Origin: Chitinophaga pinensis
Lineage (GTDB): Bacteria; Bacteroidota; Bacteroidia; Chitinophagales; Chitinophagaceae
DNA length: 64,000 nt
Assembly (NCBI GenBank): GCA_902167325.1
Contig: LR632930.1
Span: 5,146,001 to 5,210,000 of the forward strand
Reading direction: 5' to 3'
The notes under the pieces are model-generated. The model made no database searches and was not told where the DNA came from. It was given only the letters and a program-made list of their open reading frames with translations. The stretch's first letter is position 1, and every line of letters starts with the position of its first letter. Below are positions 18,031-25,944 of the stretch, one piece after another. The position numbers and the translations under genes were made by a program.

Positions 18031-18804
18031 TCAGGGTTGCAGCCGCTGCTTCATGGCTTCGTACAGGATAATACCTGCCGCTACGGACACGTTAAAGGAT
18101 TCAAAATTACTTTGCATGGGGATGTGGAACTGCTCGTCGGCAGCTTTCAGCAAGGCCGGATAAACGCCTTTATCTTCCGAACCCATGATTACCGCCATTG
18201 GCTCCTGCCAGGGCAGATCCTGCAGGCGAAGGGGTGCCTCCATTTCGCTGGCTACTATCTTTATTCCGTTGAGATGCAGTTCATCGATGGCTTTGAGCAG
18301 GCTGTTTACCCGGCAAATAGCAATGCGTTCCAGGGCACCGGCCGAAGATTTCATAGCTTCTTCATTCAGCGCCGCAATGCCACGGTCGGGGATAATGATG
18401 GCCTGTGCACCGCAGCATACTGCGCTCCGGGCGATGGCGCCTATATTACGTACATCGGTGATTCCGTCGAGGATGAGGAAAAGAGGGGTCTCCCCTTTTT
18501 CCACCACATGGGAGATGACATCCTGCAGATCGAGGTAGGCTACAGACGCTGCGAGGGCTACCACACCCTGGTGGTTGGCCTGGGTAAGACTGTTCAGCTT
18601 TTCCACCGGCACGTAATTGATGGGAATACGCAATTCGGTGGCCTGATTGCGGATTTGCGGTATGATATCGCCAGAGGCGGTTTTGAGCATAAATATGCGC
18701 TCAATGGCTTTTCCTCCCTTCATGGCCTCCAGCAATGGCTGGCGTCCGATGATGAGGGAAGACTGTTTTGGCTTGGGAGCCTGTGGTTTGAATCGGTGGT
18801 TCAT
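18031..18804 (-). CDS. rlmB: 23S rRNA (guanosine-2'-O)-methyltransferase RlmB
   Basis: A 257-residue SPOUT methyltransferase. The N-terminal ribosomal-L30e-like substrate domain includes IIGRQPLLEAM. The C-terminal knot has the three motifs: ILDGITDVRNIGAIARSA (motif 1), MGSEDKGVYP (motif 2) and FESFNVSVAAGIILYEAM (motif 3). RlmB methylates G2251 of 23S rRNA in E. coli; TrmH-type tRNA enzymes are the alternative but the N-terminal domain favours RlmB. A perfect TATCTTTG box ends 5 bases before the ATG, so it may have its own leaderless promoter inside the run. Confidence 0.9.
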   Translation of the reverse strand: MNHRFKPQAPKPKQSSLIIGRQPLLEAMKGGKAIERIFMLKTASGDIIPQIRNQATELRIPINYVPVEKLNSLTQANHQGVVALAASVAYLDLQDVISHVVEKGETPLFLILDGITDVRNIGAIARSAVCCGAQAIIIPDRGIAALNEEAMKSSAGALERIAICRVNSLLKAIDELHLNGIKIVASEMEAPLRLQDLPWQEPMAVIMGSEDKGVYPALLKAADEQFHIPMQSNFESFNVSVAAGIILYEAMKQRLQP

Positions 18805-18809
18805 CGGCG

Positions 18810-18817
18810 CAAAGATA
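18810..18817 (-). promoter_or_regulatory. -7 box of rlmB
   Basis: The minus strand reads TATCTTTG, ending 5 bases before the rlmB ATG and lying in the 18-base gap after the nudix gene. No clear -33 element. Confidence 0.5.
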
Positions 18818-18822
18818 ACGCA

Positions 18823-19380
18823 TCATAGCTCCCCTTCCAGCATCATGAGCCGGATCTTTTGAATTGCGGCTACAGAAAGGGAGTCGGTAATGGCTCCTTC
18901 CCTGACCATTTGGTAGGCTTCCATGAAGGGAATCCGCCTTATTGCCAGCTGTTCCGTTTCCTCCGGATCGGCCGTTCCCTGCTCCAAACCCTGCGCCAGG
19001 TATACGATCCCTACTTCATCGCTCACGGAGTTGGACATATGTACCTGCACGATCTGGCGCCATTCGCGGGCTATTAACCCGGTTTCTTCCTGCAGTTCAC
19101 GCTTAGCCGACTCCAGCGGGTCCACGCCATGAGGACCGCCGCCTTCGGGTATCTCCCAGCTCCAGGCCTCCAGCGGCACCCGGTACTGCCCCACCAGCCA
19201 GATATGCTGGTCGGCATCCATGGCTACCATACCAATAGCGAGGTTCTTGAAATGTACGATACCGTAAATACCGGGATTCCCGGCTGGATTGATGCCCCGG
19301 TGCTCAGTGACCCTTATCCAGGGGTTCTCGTAAGGAATACTGGCTGTCTCGAAGCGCCAGGGGTTTTGTTGCAGTTCCAT
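18823..19380 (-). CDS. NUDIX hydrolase, ADP-ribose pyrophosphatase-like
   Basis: A 185-residue member of the NUDIX family that hydrolyses nucleoside-diphosphate-X compounds. The Nudix box reads GGGPHGVDPLESAKRELQEETGL (about 79-101), with the REx2EE metal-binding core intact. The preceding WSWEIPEGG and NPWIRVTEHRG match ADP-ribose/GDP-mannose pyrophosphatase-like members. It heads the minus-strand run nudix, rlmB, HMG-CoA lyase, GSCFA. TTTCTTTG, one base off the -7 consensus, lies 4 bases before the ATG. Confidence 0.88.
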   Translation of the reverse strand: MELQQNPWRFETASIPYENPWIRVTEHRGINPAGNPGIYGIVHFKNLAIGMVAMDADQHIWLVGQYRVPLEAWSWEIPEGGGPHGVDPLESAKRELQEETGLIAREWRQIVQVHMSNSVSDEVGIVYLAQGLEQGTADPEETEQLAIRRIPFMEAYQMVREGAITDSLSVAAIQKIRLMMLEGEL

Positions 19381-19426
19381 CCGGCAAAGAAAAACATTTC
19401 GCGGCTAATTTGGTACCTAAACAGGA

Positions 19427-19450
19427 ACAGGCGGGCAGACGCCCGCCTGT
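19427..19450 (-). terminator. Hairpin after the GNAT gene
   Basis: ACAGGCGGGC (19427-19436) pairs perfectly with GCCCGCCTGT (19441-19450) around AGAC. The T tract on the minus strand is poor (TCCTGTTT), so termination is likely but not certain. Confidence 0.5.
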
Positions 19451-19479
19451 GTGCATTTTCTGTTAATTGTAACTGTATT

Positions 19480-19920
19480 CTATAAGGAGAGGTAGTAATA
19501 AGCAAAATCCTCGTCCAGCTGCCAGCCCGTGCTTTCATACAGTGCGCGGGCTTTTTCGTTGTTCCAGTGTGTCTGGAGCATGAGGTATCGGCTGGCCGTT
19601 TCCACACCCATGGTTCTGGCTGCGCCAATCAATTCACGGGCAGCACCTTTGCGGCGGGCTTCGGGAATCACGTACAGATCGTTCAGTATCCAGGCCTTTT
19701 TCATGCCAATGGAGGAAAATACAGGGTACAATTGGGTAAACCCGACCACTTCTTCCCCGTCTATGGCGAGGTAAATGACACTGTCCTGCTGCCGGAGGCG
19801 TTCCGAAAGAAACTGTCTGGCGCCTTCCATATCAGATGCCTGCTCGTAATGCCCGCGGTAGTCGTTGAACAATACTGCGAGGGCCTCCAGCCTGTCTTCT
19901 GCTGCTTTAATAATTTGCAT
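19480..19920 (-). CDS. GNAT-family N-acetyltransferase
   Basis: 146 residues from the ATG at 19920, chosen because MQIIKAAEDRL is a typical GNAT start; the longer frame runs back through the end of the upstream gene. Acetyl-CoA-binding motif A is clear: LNDLYVIPEARRKGAARELIGAA (about 80-102), followed by LMLQTHWNNEKARALYESTGW. Acceptor unknown. The start codon overlaps the end of the GNAT-DinB fusion gene by 14 bases, so translation is probably coupled. Confidence 0.85.
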   Translation of the reverse strand: MQIIKAAEDRLEALAVLFNDYRGHYEQASDMEGARQFLSERLRQQDSVIYLAIDGEEVVGFTQLYPVFSSIGMKKAWILNDLYVIPEARRKGAARELIGAARTMGVETASRYLMLQTHWNNEKARALYESTGWQLDEDFAYYYLSL

Positions 19921-20842
19921 GTAAGGGAAAAATTTGGGTAAGATGATGCTGCAGATGGCGCAGATAGTCTTCTGCCACATAACGCAACGTGGCAGGGGCA
20001 TTAGGCCCTATTACGAGGATATTGTCCAGCGCTTCGGCAGGTACCAGCGGTAACAGCCGCGCAATGTGCAGGTTAACGGATTTCCAGATCTGCACCAGCT
20101 CCCGCCAGTCTTCCCGCATATACTGCCTTGCTTCCACCCAGAAATCCTGATTATAGCCTGGTACTTCGGTAAAAACGTTTTGTTGCGCCCGGATGAATCG
20201 GGGGTAATTGTTCAGGGCGGAATCCGTTAAGTGGCCTAAAACCTCCTTACGGCTCCATTTTTCGGGGGAAGGACGGACACCCGCCTCTTCGTCCGTAAAC
20301 TGCAGCAAACGCACTTCCGTCCGCAGCACAACATCTCTCAATTCACGGGCCAGCGCAGCCAGCGGCGGCTGCTGCAATGATATTTCCATTTTGATGTCGC
20401 AACGTTCGTAATCTCCCTTTTCCAGTTCCACTTCCTCGAAACCCAGCTTATGGTACATGGTGATGGCCGGTATGAGCTGGCGGCTGGAGTACAGGACCAT
20501 CTTCGAAAAGCCCATTTCTGCCGCTCTTTCAATAATAGCTTTACCCAATGCCCAGCCGAGCTTCCGGCCCTGAAAATCCTCATCCACCGCCATTTTCGTC
20601 ATTTCAACTGTATCGGCAGACACCGGGCGGTAAGCCACCGTACCCGCAATCTGGTTACCAACGGCAACAAAAAGCACCTCCCCGCCCGGGGCAATGATGT
20701 GATCTTCCGGATGTTCCAGCACGGCGATATCTATCGGCTCCAGCCGGAAAAACTTACTGATCCATGCTTTGTTCAGCCTTTCGAAATGGGGCTGGTAAGA
20801 TGTATGCCAGCTCAGGATGCGGATGTCATTAACTGCGTTCAT
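19907..20842 (-). CDS. GNAT acetyltransferase fused to a DinB-like domain
   Basis: 311 residues with two domains. Residues 1-155 are a GNAT fold (EMTKMAVDEDFQGRKLGWALGKAIIERA, then ITMYHKLGFEEVELEKGDYERCDIKME). Residues 160-311 are DinB/YfiT-like: EEAGVRPSPEKWSRKEVLGHLTDSALNNYPRFIRA, YNQDFWVE and a C-terminal DYLRHLQHHLTQI with the histidine pair expected for a metal site. DinB-like proteins are metal-dependent thiol transferases or hydrolases. The gene overlaps both neighbours (14 bases each way), which suggests one translationally coupled unit with the EamA transporter and the next GNAT. Confidence 0.85.
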   Translation of the reverse strand: MNAVNDIRILSWHTSYQPHFERLNKAWISKFFRLEPIDIAVLEHPEDHIIAPGGEVLFVAVGNQIAGTVAYRPVSADTVEMTKMAVDEDFQGRKLGWALGKAIIERAAEMGFSKMVLYSSRQLIPAITMYHKLGFEEVELEKGDYERCDIKMEISLQQPPLAALARELRDVVLRTEVRLLQFTDEEAGVRPSPEKWSRKEVLGHLTDSALNNYPRFIRAQQNVFTEVPGYNQDFWVEARQYMREDWRELVQIWKSVNLHIARLLPLVPAEALDNILVIGPNAPATLRYVAEDYLRHLQHHLTQIFPLHANY

Positions 20843-21740
20843 AACTTTTCTGCTTGTTGAATGCTTTGTTAACTATGTATACGCCCAGCAGTGTCACCAT
20901 GCAGGACAGGCCCATTAGCCAGTTCAGTTTCTCCTGCAGGATCAGCCAGCCCAGGATCACCGCCACAATGGGGTTGATATAGGCGTAAATGGAAACCAGC
21001 GAGGGCGGCAGGTTATTGAGGGCGAATACGTATGCGGAATAACTGAGTAAAGACCCGATAAAAATGAGGTACAGTAAACTGCCCCATAGTTCGCCGTTGA
21101 AGGCGGCAAGACTGAGGTGCTGCCCCATGAACCCGGCTATTATCAGCATCACTATACCGCTGAACAGCATCTGGTAACCCGCACCGTACAGGTAATTGAT
21201 CCCCAGTGCCCACTTGGCCGTCAACACCGATCCCAGTGCCCAGAAAACACATGCCAGCGTAATAAGGATAATGCCGAAACGGTATTCCTGGTTCATCAGA
21301 CTGGCCAGGTTATCATAAAATATCCCTCCAATGCCTGCAAGTCCTATCAACATGCCGGCAATCAGCTGCCAGGTTATTTTGGTTTTCTGTACGAGGAAGA
21401 AACTGAAAATGGTCATCCAGATGGGTACGGTGGCTGCAATGATAGCCCCCAGTCCACTGGGGATGTATTGCATGGCCCAGGTCATCAACCCGTTGCTGCC
21501 GCACAGCATAATGGTACCTATTATGAAAAGCCTGGACAGAACCGGGATCTGGGGTAACTTATATCCGCGCAGGAGGAAAAAGGCTACGAGAATGAAACCT
21601 GCGCTCGTTTGCCGGAGCCCCGCCAGCATCATGCCGTGCATATGCTGTACCCCTATCCGGGCGGCAAGGTAAGTGGTTCCCCAAAAGATACTTACGATGA
21701 CCAAAGCCACGTAAGCGTTTGTATGGTTTTGCTTTTGCAT
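20829..21740 (-). CDS. EamA-family (DMT) transporter
   Basis: A 303-residue inner-membrane protein with ten hydrophobic helices formed by two EamA repeats (about 10-140 and 155-292). WGTTYLAARIGV near the start and YAYINPIVAVILGWLILQEKL near the end are typical of the YdcZ/RhaT-like exporter superfamily. Substrate unknown; metabolite or amino-acid export is usual. First gene of a run of three overlapping genes with the GNAT-DinB fusion and a GNAT. Confidence 0.88.
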   Translation of the reverse strand: MQKQNHTNAYVALVIVSIFWGTTYLAARIGVQHMHGMMLAGLRQTSAGFILVAFFLLRGYKLPQIPVLSRLFIIGTIMLCGSNGLMTWAMQYIPSGLGAIIAATVPIWMTIFSFFLVQKTKITWQLIAGMLIGLAGIGGIFYDNLASLMNQEYRFGIILITLACVFWALGSVLTAKWALGINYLYGAGYQMLFSGIVMLIIAGFMGQHLSLAAFNGELWGSLLYLIFIGSLLSYSAYVFALNNLPPSLVSIYAYINPIVAVILGWLILQEKLNWLMGLSCMVTLLGVYIVNKAFNKQKSYERS

Positions 21741-21773
21741 ATCAGGAGGTTAAATGCAGAGGCGGTATAGCAA

Positions 21774-21795
21774 GCGATGGGTAGATACCCATCGC
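21774..21795. repeat. 22-base near-perfect palindrome
   Basis: GCGATGGGTA-GA-TACCCATCGC lies in the 81-base gap between the EamA start and the end of the decarboxylase gene. There is no T tract on either side, so an operator is as likely as a terminator. Confidence 0.55.
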
Positions 21796-21821
21796 CAATA
21801 ATACTAATATCAACCTCTAAA

Positions 21822-23249
21822 TCAATTATTTGTAAGAATGGCCGACATCCCGGCTACCGACGCTGCCGCCGATTCCAGCTCCCGGATAGCCATCTCCGTA
21901 TCTTTATCTGTGGTACGCCAGTTTACCAGCGCCGCACGCATGGCCGGAACGCCACCATATACTGTTGGCGTTACATGCACCACCCCGCGCCTGATAAGCG
22001 TCTGTAAAAAGACCTGTATTTGCCCCGGGAGCCTGCTATCCTCCGTATTAAGGGTAAAGCAGACCACGCACATCTTCACAGGTGCCAGCAGGCGGAAATA
22101 CCCGCTTCTTTCCAGAGCCTCACCCAGGCGCTGTGCCTGTATCACGTTCTGTTCCACCACATCGCGATAGCCTTCGGCTCCGTATGCCCTCAGCGAGAAC
22201 CAGGCTGGTAAAGCGCGCAGGCGCCGTGAGTTTTCCGGTGCGTAGTTGATGAAATTGAAGTTTTGCGCGGGATCGCCGAGGTAAGCCGCTCCTGCATTCT
22301 GAAATACATCCAGCTGCAGGTGGGAATGACGGCTGAATAACATCGCACAGTCGTATGGCACATTCAGCCACTTGTGCGCGTCTATAGTAATACTGTCTGC
22401 CAGCTCCCAGCCGTTCAGCAAATGCCGGAAACGGGGGCTGACGGCCGCGAAGCCTCCGAAGGCCGCATCTACATGCAACCAGAACGGATGTTTATGTTTA
22501 AGCGCTGCGATGGCAGCGATATCATCGAAATCAACGGTATTCACCGTACCCGCTGCAGCAACATAGATAAATGGTGTACCCGGATTGTCAGCGATCCACT
22601 GCTCGAGCGCCTTTACATCTACTGCTTCGCGCCCCGGTAAAGCGGGAAGGGTAACCAGGCTATTCCGCCCCAGCCCCAGCATAGACAGTGCTTTAACAAC
22701 ACTGGAATGCGGTGTGGCGGCCAGTACTTTCACATTTTGCAATGCACCCGTACCTGCTTCCGCTACGTTTATGCCCTGCTGAAGCCCCAGCCATTGGCGT
22801 GCTGCCGCAAGCCCGGTGAAGTTGGACATGGTGGCGCCTGACACAAATACCCCTTCAAAGGCTTCCGGAAGCGTGAAAAGCTGCCGCAGCAACTGAAGCG
22901 TCTCTTTCTCGAGAGAGAATGCGAGGGAAGATTTGTCTGCCGCGTTCATATCAATGGCGGAAGCCAGCCAGTCGCCCGCGAGAGCTGCCGGGGTAACGCC
23001 GCCGGTTACGAAGCCAAAGTACCGGGGTCCTGCGCTGGCGGTGAGATAAGCGCCGAAACGGTTATCAAACAGTTCCAGTGCTGCTGTGCCGCCCATCCCC
23101 TTTTCAGGAAGGTGTGCAGCAACAAAAGCCGGCACATCCATACTTACAGGCAGCTCATTCATCCGGCGGAGGAAGTCTGCGGAGTAGTCTGCTGTCTGCT
23201 GCAAAAGTTCATCGAATCGGGCAAGATCGCCGCGGAAGATTGCATTCAT
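21822..23249 (-). CDS. PLP-dependent amino acid decarboxylase (group II)
   Basis: 475 residues of the aromatic-L-amino-acid / glutamate decarboxylase family. Seen: SGATMSNFTGLAAAR (137-151), ATPHSSVVKA with ring-stacking H181, WLHVDAAFGG with D261, and SITIDAHKWLNVPYDC with the Schiff-base lysine K293. The C-terminal part keeps the small-domain pattern ending in LVNWRTTDKDTEM. The exact substrate (tryptophan, DOPA, diaminobutyrate, others) cannot be read from the sequence. Single gene, minus strand, with 186 bases of unremarkable sequence upstream apart from the palindrome GTAAGTACTTAC at 23410-23421. Confidence 0.88.
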   Translation of the reverse strand: MNAIFRGDLARFDELLQQTADYSADFLRRMNELPVSMDVPAFVAAHLPEKGMGGTAALELFDNRFGAYLTASAGPRYFGFVTGGVTPAALAGDWLASAIDMNAADKSSLAFSLEKETLQLLRQLFTLPEAFEGVFVSGATMSNFTGLAAARQWLGLQQGINVAEAGTGALQNVKVLAATPHSSVVKALSMLGLGRNSLVTLPALPGREAVDVKALEQWIADNPGTPFIYVAAAGTVNTVDFDDIAAIAALKHKHPFWLHVDAAFGGFAAVSPRFRHLLNGWELADSITIDAHKWLNVPYDCAMLFSRHSHLQLDVFQNAGAAYLGDPAQNFNFINYAPENSRRLRALPAWFSLRAYGAEGYRDVVEQNVIQAQRLGEALERSGYFRLLAPVKMCVVCFTLNTEDSRLPGQIQVFLQTLIRRGVVHVTPTVYGGVPAMRAALVNWRTTDKDTEMAIRELESAAASVAGMSAILTNN

Positions 23250-23435
23250 ATGGTGGCGTGTTAAAGTTGCTGAATTGACGACCCAAAATTCTCACTATTC
23301 CGCCATAAAAAACAGATGCAGTTTTAGGTATTTTAACCATATCAGATGACCGGATCAAGCTGGAAAGTCCATGACGAACGCCATTCGTCAGCCCGGTTGC
23401 ATCAATTCAGTAAGTACTTACATAAATGAAGGAGA

Positions 23436-23906
23436 TCAGAAGAGGAGACCTCCTTTTTCGAGGTCGAGCAGGAATTGTTTACGCCATAGCCCCCCGGCAT
23501 AGCCGGTGAGCACGCCATTACTGCCGATTACACGGTGGCAGGGTACGATGATGGCGATATTGTTCCGGCCGTTAGCGGTACCGGCGGCACGGATGCTTTT
23601 GACGTTGCCTGCCCGCTTAGCGAGTGCCAGGTAAGTGATGGTTTCTGCATAGGGTATAGTCAGCAGGTTTTGCCAGATCAGTTGCTGAAAAGGGGTGCCT
23701 TCCTGCTGAAGCGGCAGGTCGAAATGCCGGAGTTCCCTGCGGAAATAGGCCTCCAGCTGGGCAGCACATTCCCGTAATAATGCGGGAGGCTCCCCATTGG
23801 CAGCAGCCTCTTCTTTCCCATCCGTAAATGAAACAAGGGAAATATACTCCTCATCACCTCCGATGGCGATGCGCCCCACTGGTGAATCGATATACAACAG
23901 GCTCAT
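23436..23906 (-). CDS. ogt: Methylated-DNA-protein-cysteine methyltransferase (Ogt)
   Basis: 156 residues. Transfers alkyl groups from O6-alkylguanine to its own cysteine. The active site IIVPCHRVIG places the acceptor at C123; RAAGTANGRNN holds the arginine finger and DNA-binding helix, and the Y at GVLTGYAGG matches the family. Suicide repair protein of about normal length with a reduced N-terminal domain. Its start overlaps the stop of the DinB-like gene by 4 bases, so the two are co-translated. Confidence 0.93.
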   Translation of the reverse strand: MSLLYIDSPVGRIAIGGDEEYISLVSFTDGKEEAAANGEPPALLRECAAQLEAYFRRELRHFDLPLQQEGTPFQQLIWQNLLTIPYAETITYLALAKRAGNVKSIRAAGTANGRNNIAIIVPCHRVIGSNGVLTGYAGGLWRKQFLLDLEKGGLLF

Positions 23907-24373
23907 TTCCCGAAATTGACGAGTTTAAAAATCGTAAAAAGATGATGGGCCTCATGCAGCAGGAACATCTCAATAAGCTGTGCCGCATTGAAGGTACCGT
24001 ACACCGGGTGCCGCCCTTTCCGTTTGAAATCTTCCGCTTTCAGCCCGTCCGTATAACGGATAAACGCTTCCCTGTCCTGCCGCACCTGTACCAGCAACTC
24101 ACGGTTCGTGAGGCCCCGGTATTCAGCGAAAAGCACATCATCCTGCCAGATGTATGGTTCGAAAAGAGGTATTTCCTCATCGGCAATGCGTTGCAGGCGG
24201 CGCTGGAAGATGGGCTGAAACACGGCCAGATGGGCGATATTATCGATAGCCGACCATTTGCCCGGGGTCACCTCCTGCCGGAGCACCTCATCCGAAACCG
24301 GACCGGTAATTTCTCCAATAGAAAGATGCTGGGTGCGCAGGCGCAGTTCAACGCTAAAAGGCAGATGTTGCAT
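23903..24373 (-). CDS. DinB-family protein
   Basis: 156 residues of the DinB_2 four-helix fold. Metal-ligand histidines are visible at AIDNIAHLAVFQP and LFEMFLLHEAHHLFTIFKL near the C terminus (the ..HEAHH.. motif). Such proteins are bacillithiol/glutathione-type transferases or damage-induced proteins. It lies directly ahead of ogt with a 4-base overlap, which ties it to alkylation or oxidant response here. Divergent from the MocR-type regulator. Confidence 0.85.
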   Translation of the reverse strand: MQHLPFSVELRLRTQHLSIGEITGPVSDEVLRQEVTPGKWSAIDNIAHLAVFQPIFQRRLQRIADEEIPLFEPYIWQDDVLFAEYRGLTNRELLVQVRQDREAFIRYTDGLKAEDFKRKGRHPVYGTFNAAQLIEMFLLHEAHHLFTIFKLVNFGK

Positions 24374-24433
24374 ACGTTTCCGTGATTATATTGGTAAGGT
24401 ATTAAAAAATATTCAGAACAGATTTCAATTCCG

Positions 24434-24441
24434 TAATTTTG
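24434..24441 (+). promoter_or_regulatory. -7 box of the MocR-type gene
   Basis: TAATTTTG is a perfect TAnnTTTG, 25 bases before the ATG. No TTTG at the expected upstream distance. Confidence 0.4.
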
Positions 24442-24466
24442 ACCGTATCAGACAATACATTTATCC

Positions 24467-25879
24467 ATGGAACATCTGTATCTCCAGGTGGCCGACCGTA
24501 TTCAGGCCATGATTGAAAAGGAAGTGATCCGTATAGGCGACAAACTGCCTTCCGTCCGTTCCCTGAGCAAGGAGCAGGGCATCAGCATGAGCACGGTGTT
24601 TCAGGCATATTACCACCTTGAGAGCAAAGGTTTCGTTGAACCAAGGCCCAAATCGGGGTATTACGTGTGCTTCTCCCCCAGGCGCATGCCGGAGCTGCCC
24701 AGCGCTACACGGCCGGTAAAAAGGGCTACCGAGGTAAATGTGAGTGAAATGATCACGGAAGTATTCTCTCACCATGGGCCGGAACTGCTGCGCTTTTCAT
24801 CCGCCTCCCCCACCGAATCCCTGCTGCCCTCCGCCAAACTGGCTAAAAGCATGATCCAGGCACTGCGGGAAAACAACGGCGGCGTTAATTATGAAATTCT
24901 TCAGGGTAACCTCTCGCTACGCCGGCAAATTGCGAGGATGAGCATCCAGTGGGGCGGCAGCGTTACCGAGCACGACGTAATTACCACTACCGGCTGTATG
25001 GACGCCCTCACCCTCTGCCTCTCCGCCACCACCCAGCCCGGAGATGTGATAGCCCTGGAAAGCCCTGCTTACAGCGGCACCTATCAGCTGGCGGAAAGCC
25101 TTGGCCTCAAAGTACTCGAAGTACCTACCGACCCCGTTACGGGCGTAGATCTCGAATATCTCGATAAGGCTATCCCCAAATTCAAAATCAGGGCCTGCAT
25201 TTTCGTTACCAACTTCTCCAATCCCATCGGCTCCTGCATGCCGGATAAAAACAAGCGGGAACTGGTTCGCCTGATGAACAAGTATGACATCCCTCTAATT
25301 GAAGATGACATATACGCCGATCTCTATTTTGGAAAACTGCGCCCCAGCAGCTGCAAGCAATACGACCGGAACGGGAATGTGCTCCTTTGCAATTCTTTCA
25401 GCAAATCCCTCGCTCCGGGGTACCGCGTTGGCTGGACGGTACCGGGAAAGTATAAAGACCGCGTATTGCGCCTTAAACTGAACCATACAATATCCAGCGC
25501 CACCCTTCCCCAGGCAGCGATCGCCCATTTTCTGGAAAACGGCCGCTATGAACACCATATGCGCAACCTCCGGAAAATGCTGCACACCCAGTGCCTCCGC
25601 TATCAGCAGGCTATTGCAGATTACTTCCCGGAAGACACTTGTGTTACCCGCCCGCAGGGCGGTTATGTACTCTGGCTGGAGTTAAACGAAAACATCAATA
25701 CCATCGAGCTGTATGAACAGGCCCTCCGCCGCAAGATCATCTTTGCCCCCGGACGGATCTTTACACTGCAGGACCGTTATAATAACTGCATGCGCCTCAG
25801 TTACTCCAACCCCTGGAGTAAAACGGTGGAAGACGGATTGAAAACGCTCGGCAAACTGGCACATCAGCTGATGAAATGA
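24467..25879 (+). CDS. MocR/PdxR-type regulator (GntR HTH + aminotransferase)
   Basis: 470 residues. The N-terminal winged helix (about 1-75) has the GntR pattern GDKLPSVRSLSKEQGISMSTVFQAYYHLESKGFVEPRPKSGYYV. The C-terminal class I aminotransferase fold (about 105-465) has VTNFSNPIGSCMP, IEDDIYADLYF and NSFSKSLAPGYRVGW with K313 as the PLP lysine. MocR regulators use PLP as ligand or cofactor and usually control a divergent gene; here the divergent neighbours are the DinB protein and ogt, so their control is possible. An active aminotransferase cannot be excluded. Confidence 0.88.
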   Translation: MEHLYLQVADRIQAMIEKEVIRIGDKLPSVRSLSKEQGISMSTVFQAYYHLESKGFVEPRPKSGYYVCFSPRRMPELPSATRPVKRATEVNVSEMITEVFSHHGPELLRFSSASPTESLLPSAKLAKSMIQALRENNGGVNYEILQGNLSLRRQIARMSIQWGGSVTEHDVITTTGCMDALTLCLSATTQPGDVIALESPAYSGTYQLAESLGLKVLEVPTDPVTGVDLEYLDKAIPKFKIRACIFVTNFSNPIGSCMPDKNKRELVRLMNKYDIPLIEDDIYADLYFGKLRPSSCKQYDRNGNVLLCNSFSKSLAPGYRVGWTVPGKYKDRVLRLKLNHTISSATLPQAAIAHFLENGRYEHHMRNLRKMLHTQCLRYQQAIADYFPEDTCVTRPQGGYVLWLELNENINTIELYEQALRRKIIFAPGRIFTLQDRYNNCMRLSYSNPWSKTVEDGLKTLGKLAHQLMK

Positions 25880-25883
25880 CATT

Positions 25884-25911
25884 AAAAAAGCCGGAGCAGG
25901 AATGCCCCGGC
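25884..25911 (-). terminator. Terminator of the ABC exporter operon
   Basis: On the minus strand GCCCCGGC (25904-25911) pairs with GCCGGAGC (25890-25897, one mismatch) and is followed by six T. It belongs to a repeated element also found at 33082-33125. Confidence 0.75.
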
Positions 25912-25934
25912 AGCTGTTACCTACAACTGTTATA
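25890..25934 (-). repeat. Dispersed terminator-linked repeat, copy 1
   Basis: The hairpin is flanked by GCTGTTACCTACAACTGTT (25913-25931), and the whole block of about 42 bases recurs with few changes at 33082-33125. Both copies lie directly after the last gene of a minus-strand unit. Confidence 0.75.
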
Positions 25935-25944
25935 ATGAATGATA

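Noticed and set aside
23410..23421. GTAAGTACTTAC as an operator for the decarboxylase
   Set aside because: A 12-base palindrome is expected by chance in a window of this size, and its distance and orientation give no support.
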